Shown: positions 29,601-38,735, counted from the first letter of the stretch. The stretch: DNA of 64,000 nucleotides from JADGRF01 sp035274465 (GCA_035274465.1 DATEOF010000093.1:62001-126000); one strand, 5' to 3'. Notes: a model not told the origin generated them from the sequence alone. Numbers and translations: made by a program.

Positions 29601-30395
29601 ACCCAGAAAGACTACGATCGTCCACTGCTTATCGAGTAGCAAGGCTGAGTAGGAGAACCCCACGATGAGCAAACCCATCAGAACGGTTCCCAACCACGCC
29701 AGGATGCGCGTGGATCGATTAGATAATCGGCGCGCGGCCAAAAATGGAAGGATGCACACCAGGATCAGCTCGGCCCAGCAAAACTGGCCCCACCAGAGAC
29801 TGTGTGTGTTGGGATCAGCAAATGAGCTTTCTTGTAAACCCACCCCAACGGCACAAATGCCAAGCAAGCCGAGGCTGTTAAACGCTGCTCTGAATAGTCG
29901 CCCCTGAACCTGCGTTATGACAAAGAGCCACTCGATCGCGCAGAAGGTAACCCAGAGAATGAGCCACGGGCCGCCGAGATCATATCGATAGACTGGCGGC
30001 GCGGCTGGCGCTGACTGTGCCAGCCGCATCAGGAGAGACGCGGTGATAACGCCCACCCCAGACGAAGCCACAACTATCGCCAGTCCACGACGGCGTCGTT
30101 CGTGCGAAGCTCGTGCTGCCTGCACAAGGAGTCCGACGCTGAGAGCGCAAAGGAAAAGCAAAACCCGTACCTCCCAAGCGTGTGCTTCATCCGAGAACAG
30201 TGCGTAGAAGTCGGTCGAGACGAAGACGGTGGGCTGCATCGATAGATGCGAGGCGAGCGCGATCCCGGCACCAGAAGCTAGTGCCAACCAAGCGGCCCAC
30301 AGGTGCTGCGGTTTGGTTCGAGCACGCACAGCCAGCGAAATCGCCTGGCACGCAAGGAGCGCTATTGGAAGTGCTGTCAAGCTGATGGTAGGCAT
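26658..30395 (-). CDS. Giant polytopic membrane protein with TPR region, function unknown
   Basis: 1245 residues. The first 400 residues contain about ten hydrophobic helices (for example VRVLLFLCALSVGLLVQAA and ILAWLGTVLMGLLIVGF), with a further one near 425 (LMTAFVVLVVLQQW). A soluble region of about 200 residues follows, then helical TPR-like repeats from about 640 to 1090 (FAHYYLGLALAPAGEPAAAV, GPAYAALGNVLLHY). A beta-rich Cys-containing C-terminal domain ends the protein. I do not recognise the family. Codon use is clearly less G+C-biased than in neighbours, suggesting a different history. It is preceded by a 415-bp gap with a stem-loop. The ATG at 30395 has no good ribosome binding site. 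Confidence 0.75.
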   Translation of the reverse strand: MPTISLTALPIALLACQAISLAVRARTKPQHLWAAWLALASGAGIALASHLSMQPTVFVSTDFYALFSDEAHAWEVRVLLFLCALSVGLLVQAARASHERRRRGLAIVVASSGVGVITASLLMRLAQSAPAAPPVYRYDLGGPWLILWVTFCAIEWLFVITQVQGRLFRAAFNSLGLLGICAVGVGLQESSFADPNTHSLWWGQFCWAELILVCILPFLAARRLSNRSTRILAWLGTVLMGLLIVGFSYSALLLDKQWTIVVFLGVAGTLSFMTRHLLIAMPRAVGTNSDRPAISRRQLGWVLGSFCVLAFSAISFCFHLLPSALNILAAALACAALVELTAGGPLLAMGPSVKEKLFGRGSTVRAGASKLLRFLVRAARAALAPARAIALPARLKFFARLMTAFVVLVVLQQWPNRNKIVIRSFPMFSSGVKAVDENPDDLGEAIAARAVAQIAMLASELKAGSLSSGRSAGFDTADTAPGSDLSPNAQSSDPILATLDSQDDIKAVTQNDTLKIFGLEVRIGTVIAPIQRALEPLFNMRVVTGRLQLKSGRLVLFATSSTGEPWQFAGSDEKIADGLAFAIISSDPRWRSAGMTTVLDAYRVYTLGLSEYRHYQRLTAPGSDGGEAHQPLMRAIAAFREATRWDPGFAFAHYYLGLALAPAGEPAAAVEELRIATNVNSDFGPAYAALGNVLLHYSDFVPRYLAARAEFSRVEAPQAWEKRNADAVDAFKQVLSLDKVVSTSDRATAYLGLCATGLPRRTELEQPDVHERFQHAFYSCAMSTRTYEASLEGTRLSPSQVSARAGALFWLGTILERDGRYASQTKQPVAVPGRTKQVPLPSTTVDWSCDASDAKPVCPKEGECKLQWTIPASARATQALEKYSLAANLISKPPSAVCPIARILAALGSRDTLEQSRKDFEVQLSLGRALLSRARKELPNKSSTPLFEAAFTALGAAVEMAPTSTDALNQYAYAYRVWHAHVRQHTATSTVSTYLAQSADNAETCAREAVKLAAQRKSAPYYAMVLSTLAEVLIERDRPDEAFPLLELALGKVDVGQLDEIRWDAVEAHKALQRAAAKSDENTFTISRTGVDGKACSVAMWRRQLHQSQQHREVRYFISERVCSARAKSDTADVDFELKFYRYETGCGINTLRMAPINVPSGGQLFLHVRDGEIDTYIDDTDTFPLSDDGQDTIVEVWYKPPGGSSDCIRVSNREALPKQPIGNLVLVSVAQKAIQGAAPSAERE

Positions 30396-30810
30396 TCGAA
30401 GTTACCGAGCATTGAACAGAGTCAAAAGGCTGTTATCAGGTCGCCTGGCGGGCGACGGTAACGGGTACGGCGAACTTGGTTGCCTAACAGCTGACAACTA
30501 TATTTGGCAATCCCCTCGTTGGCGTTGGGTTGCTCTTGCCTACACACCTCGCACGCTGCGTGTTGAGCTGCGGACGAGAGCCGATAGAACAGGCGAGCTA
30601 CGGAAACAGTGGCGCGCTTCACATTTTAGATGCGCGCCGAGTGGATCCTGCGCTTCGGTCCGCGCCGCCATGCGCCAAGGGAAACTCGCGCGCTTGCGAC
30701 GATCGGTTCGAGCAGCCCGCTAGGCACCGATAGAACTCTTGTGGAAACATGTCCGGTTCGTTCAAGAGCTCGCGTTCGATACGCTCATGCCGGTTCGTAG
30801 CCGACCTCAA
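30396..30810. other. Intergenic region upstream of the giant membrane protein
   Basis: 415 bp without a convincing gene on either strand. It has somewhat lower G+C than the CHAT gene and includes a stem-loop at 30432-30462 close to the downstream start. The promoter for the leftward 1245-residue gene presumably lies here. Confidence 0.5.
30432..30462 (-). promoter_or_regulatory. Stem-loop 37-67 bases upstream of the giant membrane protein gene
   Basis: GTTA (30432-30435) pairs with TAAC (30459-30462), and GTCGCC (30440-30445) with GGCGAC (30451-30456), giving an interrupted hairpin in the probable leader of the minus-strand gene. No poly-T follows, so it is not a standard terminator. A leader structure or operator is possible. 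Confidence 0.3.
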
Positions 30811-33501
30811 CTAACGTGAGAGTGCTCGGAAGGCTGCCCAGTCTTCAGTCGGGCGCGAGGCCCAGAGGCTCAGCTGAGCGCGGCGCAGTGCTTCGGTCAG
30901 CGTGGTGTGCGGATCGGCCTTGAGCACGGCGTAGAACGCCACGCCCAGATCGCGCGCAGTTTGATCCGGCACCGGGCGGCTGGCCGCGATGACCTCCTCG
31001 GCGCCCGCGGCGATGAACGCCTGGCCCATACCCAGCACGCCGCTCCAGCCCTGGCCTCCCTGGCGCGCAGCTTCGCAGGTCGAGAGCACGATGCGCTGCG
31101 GTGCGCTTCCGAGCGTCAGCACGTCGCCGACGCTGAGCTCGCCATCGGCCACGAGTAGCGCGCTGTCGGTGCCCTCGATGCCGGCGACTCGGTGGTGGCC
31201 GGCGTAGTGGAAGAACGCCACGTGGCCGAGGCGGTCCAGGATGTCGCCGCGACGCGCAGCGGGGCCCTGGAGCGTCTCGGACTTCAGGGGCAGGCTGCGC
31301 GAGACCAACGCGGTTTCGAGCGCGGCGGCCGGCAGATCGCCCCGGGGATCGCTCACGATCAGCGCGGCCTCGGCGGGCGGCTCGAGCGCGGCGGACACGG
31401 CGATGTCGCTGGCGTAGCGCACGCTGAAACGCTGGAGCAAGCGCACGCCACCGAGCTGCTGCGCGTGCACGTCGAGCCAGCCCAGGCTGGCGTGTGCGAT
31501 CACCCGCAGCCGTGAGCTGCGGGCGAGCAACGCGGCGGCCGGGCCCAGCAATTGCTGGCCGAGCTCGGGTCCCGGGCGCGGCACAGGCAGGCTGTAGCTC
31601 TGGGTGCGCTCGGGCGTCTGGACGAACACGCGCAGCGACGCGCCGTCGGTGAAGAGCCCGAGCAAGGCCTCGCCCGGCTCCGCAGCCGACAGCGTCACCA
31701 GCTCGGGCCCGCTACGCAGTGCCGCATACGCGTCATCGAGTGCTTCGCGCGCTGCTTGTTGGCGTTGCGCCAGTTGCGTGCGGAAATACGGCAAGCGATC
31801 GGCGGGTTGCTCCCAGGCTGCGGCTGCCAGGTGCTCGGCGGCACGACGGCGCTCGTGGTAGAGCGCCAGCGCGGCTTCCCAGCGCTGACGCGCCGCGCTG
31901 GAGAGGTTGCGCGCGCGCTGCGTGGCAGCCAGCCTGGCGAGCCTGCGCGCCCCGGCACTGCGCGCGACCTCGAAGGCCTGTGCGGTGGCGCCGGTGCGCA
32001 GCAACAGATCGATCCATTCTTGCGTCCCAGCTTCGCGCGCGTGGCGAAAACCCGCCTGACCTTCGCTGAACGGCACGTTCGCCAGGCTCGCGTCCAGGCT
32101 GCGTTCGGCCCCGGCGTAGGCCTCGAGCGCGGCAGGCCGCTGGCGCAGCGCGACCAACGCGCGCGCGCGACCCAGCTGCGCGAGCTGCAGGTTGTCCCAC
32201 AACCCGACGCGCTGGCTCAGCTCGAGCGCGGCCTGGAACTGCGGCAGCGCCCACCGCGGCTTGCGGCTGTACAGCGCGGCGCGCCCGCGTAACTCGTGCT
32301 CCCAGGTCTCGAGCAGCGGATCGCTCACCTTCGGCAACTTGGACAGACGCTTCAGCTCCGCCGCCGCCAGCTGCGCGTCGTCACGCTGGAGCGCTGCCAG
32401 CGCCGCGTTGATGCGGTGGTTGCGGGCCCGCCAGGGTGACGGGCAGCTTTCCAGCTCGAGCTCCGCGCGCGCTCCATAGTCTCCGATCAGCTGTGTGAGC
32501 GGACTGTCGCGCGCGGGCTCGGCCATCAACGCAAACCACACCACGCTCTCGGTGCGATCCGCGCGCTGGCAAGCATCGCTACTGGGAAACTCGTCTACCA
32601 CTCGACGCTGCGCGGCCACGGCCTCGCTGTTGCGGCCGAGCAAGACCAGCGTCCACGCCTCCTGCTCGCGCGCCAGCAGCTCGTGCTCGCGCAAACCCAG
32701 TCGCCGCGTGCGTCGCGCACTCTCGCGGAAGCCGAGCAGCGCGCGCTGCAGGTCGCCGGTCTCCAGCGCAAGCACGCCATCGTAGTGAGGCAGGAGCGCC
32801 GCGCCCGCCGGATCGAGCGCTGCCCATACCGCCGCCTGCTGCAGCACATGCCGCGCCAGGCGGTAGTCGCGCAGGTTCGAGCTGGCCACGAACGACAACG
32901 CGGTCGCGTCGCGAATGGCTTCGGAGTACGCGCCGACCGTCGCCGCGAGCTCCATGCTGAGCGCCAGCGCAGCGGCTGCGACCTGGTGATCGCCCTCGGC
33001 GAGCGAGAGTCGCGCCGACAACGCCTGCGCACGCCGGCGAGTGTCGGGCTGACGACTGTTGAGCGCCGCCGTCAACTGCTGGCGCGCCTGAGTGAACTGC
33101 CCCTGCTCGCGCAACCGCCGCGCGGTCTCCAGCCCGGGCTCGAAGTTCGGCTCGAGCAGCTCCAGCGTCAGCGCAGCGCCGGGCGCCCCCAACTCGAGCT
33201 TCTTCACACCGGCGGTGACCTGCAGCTCGTAGCTGCCCCCACCCTCGATCTCTTTGCGCGGCGGCAGCGCAAGGGCGCGCCCGTCAGCTCGCAGCGTCTG
33301 CAGCGCCAGCTGACCCGGCAACCAAAAGCTCAGCTTGTGATCGGCGCTCAGCTCGCAGCGTGTCCCCCGCTCGACCACCAGGCAGCCCGCAAACTCGATG
33401 GCCAAGTCGGCCGCGCGCGGCACCGCTGCGGCACGCACGTCGGACTCGGACGGTCCGCCGCACGCCAGCAAGAACGCAACCAGCAACGCGCCGGGCCGCA
33501 T
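30811..33501 (-). CDS. CHAT-domain protease with TPRs, predicted lipoprotein
   Basis: 896 residues from the ATG at 33501; upstream codons in frame look non-coding. The N-terminus (MRPGALLVAFLLACGG) has a lipobox, so the protein should be exported and lipid-anchored. An N-terminal beta domain (to about 125) is followed by TPR-like helices (about 130-560). The C-terminal 300 residues are a CHAT (caspase-like) domain with catalytic His in FFHYAGHH (about 765-770) and Cys in LSTCEAA (Cys809). CHAT proteases cleave partner proteins on activation; most studied ones are cytoplasmic. It lies 194 bases downstream of the kinase/ATPase gene, so they may form one unit. Confidence 0.85.
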   Translation of the reverse strand: MRPGALLVAFLLACGGPSESDVRAAAVPRAADLAIEFAGCLVVERGTRCELSADHKLSFWLPGQLALQTLRADGRALALPPRKEIEGGGSYELQVTAGVKKLELGAPGAALTLELLEPNFEPGLETARRLREQGQFTQARQQLTAALNSRQPDTRRRAQALSARLSLAEGDHQVAAAALALSMELAATVGAYSEAIRDATALSFVASSNLRDYRLARHVLQQAAVWAALDPAGAALLPHYDGVLALETGDLQRALLGFRESARRTRRLGLREHELLAREQEAWTLVLLGRNSEAVAAQRRVVDEFPSSDACQRADRTESVVWFALMAEPARDSPLTQLIGDYGARAELELESCPSPWRARNHRINAALAALQRDDAQLAAAELKRLSKLPKVSDPLLETWEHELRGRAALYSRKPRWALPQFQAALELSQRVGLWDNLQLAQLGRARALVALRQRPAALEAYAGAERSLDASLANVPFSEGQAGFRHAREAGTQEWIDLLLRTGATAQAFEVARSAGARRLARLAATQRARNLSSAARQRWEAALALYHERRRAAEHLAAAAWEQPADRLPYFRTQLAQRQQAAREALDDAYAALRSGPELVTLSAAEPGEALLGLFTDGASLRVFVQTPERTQSYSLPVPRPGPELGQQLLGPAAALLARSSRLRVIAHASLGWLDVHAQQLGGVRLLQRFSVRYASDIAVSAALEPPAEAALIVSDPRGDLPAAALETALVSRSLPLKSETLQGPAARRGDILDRLGHVAFFHYAGHHRVAGIEGTDSALLVADGELSVGDVLTLGSAPQRIVLSTCEAARQGGQGWSGVLGMGQAFIAAGAEEVIAASRPVPDQTARDLGVAFYAVLKADPHTTLTEALRRAQLSLWASRPTEDWAAFRALSR

Positions 33502-33695
33502 CGGCGGATGGAACAACAAAACGCCGCGGCTCGCCACGTAGCCAAGTGTACGCGTGGCGTGCGGCCGGAGTCCCGCGCGCGGCGCAAACCGTCCCTTGGA
33601 TCGCGAGCCAAGCAGGACTAGGCTGCGCCTCGATGGCGCGCCGCCGATCCACAGCGTGCGCTTCGCCTGATCGCGATGTTCGCAGGCGCACGAGC

Positions 33696-36600
33696 CTACA
33701 GCGCGACGCCTTGAGTGTCGCCGGCCTGCAACAGGCTGGCAGCCAACACCTGCAGCAGCTGCGCCTGTTGCTCGTTTCGGGTATGTCCCTCGGCGATCTC
33801 GATCACCGCGACGCCCGCGAGCATGCTCGCCGCGTCGATCACGCACCTGAGCTGTAGCAGCTCATAGGTCCCGCTATCGACGCGCACGGTCCATTCGAGC
33901 GCCGGGTCTCGTTGCAGTGCATCGGTGCTCATGTCGTCCAGGTCTTCGGCCTGGCGGCGCTTTTCGGTCACGAACGCCTGGACGCGCTCGGCGAGCTCGG
34001 CAGGTGGCGTTCCAGCGCCGTGAGAGGCGCGCAGGTTCGGGCCGGCTTGCGTGAGCAGGAACAAGTAGCCTTCTCTCGCACCGTGTGCCACGCAGATCAT
34101 CTGCAGCGCCGTGCGCGTGCGTTCGTCCGCACTGCGGTGCCCGGCCATGCTACGCGTGACCATCGTCAGGAGCTCGTCACTGCCGAGCGTGCTGCTGCCC
34201 GCGCTGGCGAGCGCCTGGAAGTCGGCCAGCGTGAGCTTGGCGCGCATGCCCGCACGCGTCGCCTCGTTCATCAAACGTTCGTAGCGAGCACCGAGTGGGG
34301 TGCGCGCGCCGTGGCGGTATTCACGCGCGGTGAGCTCGGAGAAGCGCTCGAACGCGGGAGCATCGCCGCTCCAGATCGCGACACGTGCTCGCGCCTCGTA
34401 GCTGAGGCCCAGCAGCAGACCGGTCGTTCCGAGCGCCGTTTGCTGCGCGATGAGCGCGTCCAGACGCTCGGCCGCTTGGGGATCGCCCAGCTTGCCTTCG
34501 GCCAGGGCGAGCACGCGCACGATCTCGAAGCTCGCGCTCGCGTGCGTTCCGGACTCCGTGAGAGCTTGGCTCGCGGTGGTGCGCGCGTCTTCGTAGCTCC
34601 CGAGTCCCATCAGACATTCGCTGAGACCCGTCTTGGCCGCGAGCAAGGCCCATGCGTACGTGGGGCCACTCTGCTTCCTGGCGTGTAGCTCGATGCACGC
34701 AGTGAACTTGGAGCGCGCTGCTTCGTAGTCGCCTCGCACGAGCTGAAAGCTGCCCTCCGCGTTGAGCAACACGGGTACCCAGCCGGGATACTGCGCGGCC
34801 AAAGGTTTCAACAGTTCGATGCACTGGGTGAGCCCGAGCAGGTGGTTGCACTGAGCGTACGCGAAGATCTCGAGCGTAAGCGTCGTGTTGAACATCGAAG
34901 GCGTGCGCAGTTGCAAGGACAGCACTTCCGCCTGCCGACGCAGGCGCTCGGCGCCTTCGGCGTCGCCCTGTTCCAGCTGCACGATCTTTCGCAGGTTGAG
35001 CGCGCTCACGCGCTGGAATGGGTCGCTGTCCAGACGTTCGGCCCACTCGGTGGCCGAGGCCAGCCCGAGCTGTGCGTCCGCGGAACCGAGCGCGAAGATG
35101 ACCGCGTTGCGCATGCCGCTGACGAACACCTCTTGAGCGCTGTCGCCGATCGTCTCCAGCTTGCGCAGAGTGGCCAGCCACAACTCGCGCGCACGCTCGA
35201 AGTCGCAGTAGCAGTACGCCACTCGCGCACCGGCCAGGTTGAGCCAGATGGCTTCGAGCAGCGGCGAGAGTGCGGTGAACGGCTCGACCAGGTCGGGTAG
35301 GCCGTGGATCAGCTCGCTGTCGAGCGCGCGTGCGGCCTCGACCACTCCGATGACCACGTACTCCCCGAGCTTGCGGATCGCTTCATCGACGGGGTAGACG
35401 CGCTCGGCCTCGGGAGTCGCGAGGTAGCGCGCGTAGGCACGTTGCAGCGCGCTCGTCAGGCGCGCTTGTGGTGTCGCGCTCTGCGTGTCGCCGCGGTAGA
35501 GATCGAGCCCTGAGTCATGAGTCAGTTGATCGAGCCAGATCTGCGCCGACGCGCGATCCGGTGGGTTCCGAGTCACGAGGCTGCCGAGGTATTGCCAGCG
35601 GCGCAGATCGTGCACGCGGCGCGGACTGTGGCCGAGCCGCTTTGCCGTCTCGATCGCTCGCGGGTAGCACCACACCAACCTGCCGCCGTCCCGCTCCACG
35701 ATCTTCTGCATATCGGACTCGGTGCGGGCCACGTTGCGTCGATCGAGTATCTCGAGTCCTCGCTCGTCGAGCCCCGCGGCGAATGCGTGGTGCAACTGGC
35801 CAAAGTGCTGCTTGGCGGCGTACATGTCCGCGAGCGCGCGGTGGCGCAGCTGCGTCTGCTCTGGGTCGAGGTCCGCGAGAAACGCGGCGCTCCAGGCTCG
35901 GTTCGCCAGGCGGTAGACCGCGCCATCGCGCAGCACCGCGCCAGCCTCGAGCAATTCGGACAGCGCGAGGTCCAGGTCGCGCGAGCTCGCGGACGGCGCC
36001 AGGGCTCGGTAGTCGTCGTCCGAGAATTCTTCCTGAAACGCCAGCGCCTGGGCTTCGGACAGTACGCGCGCGAGCTCCGAGAAGCCCGCGATTCGCGCCT
36101 GCAGCGCGACTGTCGCGCTGCGCGGCAGATCGTTCTCCGACCACCTACTCGGCAGCGTCCAGCTACCGGACGTGTAGCGGATCAGCCCTCGATCGACGAG
36201 GTGTTGGGCGAGCTCGAGCGTCTGGCGGGGGTTACCCAGCGCGACGCGGTGGATCTCGTCAGTGAGCAGATCGAGGTTCGCGACGTCGCCGAAGAGCGAA
36301 TCCAGCAGCTCCCGCGTCTGCGCGCGGCTGAGGGGTGCGAGCTCCAGGACGCGGCAGCGCCGGGCGAGCGCCTGCAGTGCCTCGGTTTCAGGCGCCTCGC
36401 TGTCCGTGGTGAGCGCAACCAGGATGCCGCCTCGCCGCGTACTGTCGATCAGCTCGGCCAAAAGAGCCGCCGAGGGCTCGTCGATCTTGTGTACGTCGTC
36501 GATGGCGAGCAACAGCGGGTACGTGCGGCTCACGCCCAGGATGAAGCGCCGCAGTAGTTTCTGCGCACGGCCGGCCTCCAGGTCCCGCAGATCGCGCAAG

Positions 36601-37805
36601 ATCGGCCGCGCCTGATCGTCGTTGGCAGCCGAGGGCGTCGCGAACAGCTCGGGCACCGCCGCGAGCTCTGCCGCGCGCGGCAACGTGTCGAGCAAGTGGT
36701 TGACCAGGCGCTGCGCGGCGGCAAACCCCTCGCGCGTGCCGGTCACCGTGGCCCGCGAAACCGTGACGCCGAGAGTCGCCGCTTCGAGCGCGCACGCGTC
36801 CAGCAGCCGCGAACGACCGCCGCCGGGCGTCGCTCGAATGAGCACGGACGCCGCGCGGCGCAAGCGCGAGTCGCGCAGAGCGTCGCGCAACTCGGCCAGC
36901 ACTTCGACGCGACCGACCAGCGTCGGCGTCGACAGGTATGCGCGCGAGACCGAGTCCGACTCTTCGAGACGCAGTCCGGCGCATGCAGCCAACCGCTGCA
37001 TGACTTCGGACGCGCTCGCGGGGCGCAGCGCGGGTTCGACGCTGACCAGCGCGAGCACGAGATCATCGAGCGCCGCCGGGATCTCCGGCACCAGTGCCGA
37101 GGGCACGATTGGCTTGATGGCCCATGCGGCGAGCAGATCGGCGAACGTGCGGGCGTTGTACGGCAAACGCGCCGTGAGCGCGTAGTAGAGCGTCACGCCC
37201 AGTGAATACAAGTCGGTCCGCGCGTCGAGTGCGAGCCGCTGCAGCGTCTCCGGTGCCGTGAAGGCGGGTGTACCGACGACCTCCGAGCCTCCTGCGGTCA
37301 TGGGTGACATCGCGCCGAAATCGATCAACTTGGCGATGCCCGCCTGCGTGCAGCGAATGTTGCGCGGGGTGATGTCGCGGTGCAGCAAACGCCGCGAGTG
37401 TACGAGTGCGAGCGCCGAGCACACGTCGAACACCAAGCGGCATGCCTCGCGCCACGGCAGCGGCGGGCGTTCACGGAGATCACCGCCGTCCAGCAGCTCC
37501 ATCGTGTAGTACGGGGCCCCGGCGGGCCCGAGGCCATAGTCGAACACGGCTATGACGTGCGGATGACTCAGCTGAGCGAGCGTATGAAACTCCCGCTCGA
37601 ACAGCACCGCGAGGTGCGAGCGATCGGAGGCCGTGATGTCGACGGTCAGCTGCTTGAGCGCCACTTGCCGGCCCAGCACCCGGTCCGTCGCGCGGTGGAC
37701 CTCTGCCATACCGCCTCGGCCGAGGAGCTCGTGTAGCTCGTAGCGCTCGCCGAGGCGATCGGCTTCGATAGCCGCGGACATGGTCACAGGGACGGAACCC
37801 GACAT
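33696..37805 (-). CDS. Ser/Thr kinase fused to AAA ATPase, helical repeats and GAF-like domain
   Basis: 1369 residues. The ATG at 37805 and one eight codons later are both possible starts. The Hanks-type kinase domain (about 20-290) has GRGGMAEV, the ATP-binding Lys in VALKQL (51), HRDITPRN (142-149), DFGAMSP and GTPAFTAPE. The catalytic-loop position that is normally Lys in HRDLKPxN is Thr here. Next comes an AAA-type ATPase (about 295-560) with a P-loop-like PGGGRSRL lacking the usual GKS/T and a Walker B LLAIDDVHK. Long TPR-like helices follow, then a GAF-like C-terminus (about 1200-1360). This STPK-ATPase-TPR-sensor plan is typical of myxobacteria. It is probably a cytoplasmic signalling hub; input and targets unknown. 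Confidence 0.9.
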   Translation of the reverse strand: MSGSVPVTMSAAIEADRLGERYELHELLGRGGMAEVHRATDRVLGRQVALKQLTVDITASDRSHLAVLFEREFHTLAQLSHPHVIAVFDYGLGPAGAPYYTMELLDGGDLRERPPLPWREACRLVFDVCSALALVHSRRLLHRDITPRNIRCTQAGIAKLIDFGAMSPMTAGGSEVVGTPAFTAPETLQRLALDARTDLYSLGVTLYYALTARLPYNARTFADLLAAWAIKPIVPSALVPEIPAALDDLVLALVSVEPALRPASASEVMQRLAACAGLRLEESDSVSRAYLSTPTLVGRVEVLAELRDALRDSRLRRAASVLIRATPGGGRSRLLDACALEAATLGVTVSRATVTGTREGFAAAQRLVNHLLDTLPRAAELAAVPELFATPSAANDDQARPILRDLRDLEAGRAQKLLRRFILGVSRTYPLLLAIDDVHKIDEPSAALLAELIDSTRRGGILVALTTDSEAPETEALQALARRCRVLELAPLSRAQTRELLDSLFGDVANLDLLTDEIHRVALGNPRQTLELAQHLVDRGLIRYTSGSWTLPSRWSENDLPRSATVALQARIAGFSELARVLSEAQALAFQEEFSDDDYRALAPSASSRDLDLALSELLEAGAVLRDGAVYRLANRAWSAAFLADLDPEQTQLRHRALADMYAAKQHFGQLHHAFAAGLDERGLEILDRRNVARTESDMQKIVERDGGRLVWCYPRAIETAKRLGHSPRRVHDLRRWQYLGSLVTRNPPDRASAQIWLDQLTHDSGLDLYRGDTQSATPQARLTSALQRAYARYLATPEAERVYPVDEAIRKLGEYVVIGVVEAARALDSELIHGLPDLVEPFTALSPLLEAIWLNLAGARVAYCYCDFERARELWLATLRKLETIGDSAQEVFVSGMRNAVIFALGSADAQLGLASATEWAERLDSDPFQRVSALNLRKIVQLEQGDAEGAERLRRQAEVLSLQLRTPSMFNTTLTLEIFAYAQCNHLLGLTQCIELLKPLAAQYPGWVPVLLNAEGSFQLVRGDYEAARSKFTACIELHARKQSGPTYAWALLAAKTGLSECLMGLGSYEDARTTASQALTESGTHASASFEIVRVLALAEGKLGDPQAAERLDALIAQQTALGTTGLLLGLSYEARARVAIWSGDAPAFERFSELTAREYRHGARTPLGARYERLMNEATRAGMRAKLTLADFQALASAGSSTLGSDELLTMVTRSMAGHRSADERTRTALQMICVAHGAREGYLFLLTQAGPNLRASHGAGTPPAELAERVQAFVTEKRRQAEDLDDMSTDALQRDPALEWTVRVDSGTYELLQLRCVIDAASMLAGVAVIEIAEGHTRNEQQAQLLQVLAASLLQAGDTQGVAL

Positions 37806-37961
37806 CGACCCCCGGTGGTCGGCGATGGAGCAGCAGCCCTCGAGTATAGCGCGTAGGGAACTCCTATCCTCTCCGATCGTCGTAGCGACTGCAGCTCACG
37901 GCTGTGCCGATGTGCTACAGGGTGCGCTCCCGAGAGGGACTGCCGTACGTCGTCGCGGGCG

Positions 37962-38735
37962 TTAGTCGCTGCCCAGACTTTGCAGCGGCGTCCCCGGCTT
38001 GCCGTCCGCACACCGAAAGTGCTCCACGCCGAAGAAGCTGGCAGCCAAATCGTGCGTGATGTGCGTGAGCACGTTGTCCGCCTCGAGCTGCGTCTGGTGA
38101 CAACGCAACGCTGCCAGCTTCCGGTCGAGCACCGCCGTGACATCGACGCTGCCGGTGATCTCCGAGGGCTTCACGTGGAAGTGCTCCGGGCCCAGCTTCC
38201 ACAGCGAGTCCGGAATGCCGGCCGCTCGGGCGCCGGCGATCAGCGCAGCGACCGCCTCGCCCGTGATCACGGGGTAGAACAACCGCGCGTGCACATCCTT
38301 CGCTTGCGAGCGGGCGTGCGTGGTCAGCTCGCCGATGGCTCCGTGATCGAAGTGACCGTACAGGCCGTCGGAGCCGAACGTGATGATCACCCGCGGCCGC
38401 AGCTTGCGGATGGTGGCGACCAGCTTGGGCAGCGTGCCAGCGTCCTCCGCGGCCCAGTCGACGCCGGCGTCCGGGAGGTCGAGGAAGGTCGGCGCTCGAA
38501 TCCCGAGCGCATTGCAGCTCGCGCGCAGCTCGCCTTCGCGGACTGCGGCCAGTGTCTCGTGCGTGGCGAGCTCCGGCTTGGCGATCGGACCCAGCTCGCC
38601 GCGCGTGGCGCACACCAGGTGCACGTCGGCGCCGCGCGCGGCGCACAGCGCCAGCGTGCCGGCTGCACACAACACCTCGTCGTCTGGATGCGCGAACACC
38701 GCGAGGACGGCCTTGTGATGCCGCCCGGAGCTCAT
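37962..38735 (-). CDS. PIG-L family N-acetylglucosaminyl deacetylase-like protein
   Basis: 257 residues. The ATG overlaps the stop of the upstream glycosyltransferase gene (ATGA). The PIG-L/LmbE fold is shown by AHPDDEVLCA near the N-terminus, with zinc-binding His/Asp and the catalytic Asp, and a second metal motif in GHFDHGAIG; ITFGSDGLYGH is also typical. Such enzymes remove acetyl groups from GlcNAc-containing sugars (MshB, BshB, GPI synthesis). As the last gene of the polysaccharide operon it probably de-N-acetylates a sugar of the product, exposing a free amine. Sugar identity inferred only. Confidence 0.88.
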   Translation of the reverse strand: MSSGRHHKAVLAVFAHPDDEVLCAAGTLALCAARGADVHLVCATRGELGPIAKPELATHETLAAVREGELRASCNALGIRAPTFLDLPDAGVDWAAEDAGTLPKLVATIRKLRPRVIITFGSDGLYGHFDHGAIGELTTHARSQAKDVHARLFYPVITGEAVAALIAGARAAGIPDSLWKLGPEHFHVKPSEITGSVDVTAVLDRKLAALRCHQTQLEADNVLTHITHDLAASFFGVEHFRCADGKPGTPLQSLGSD

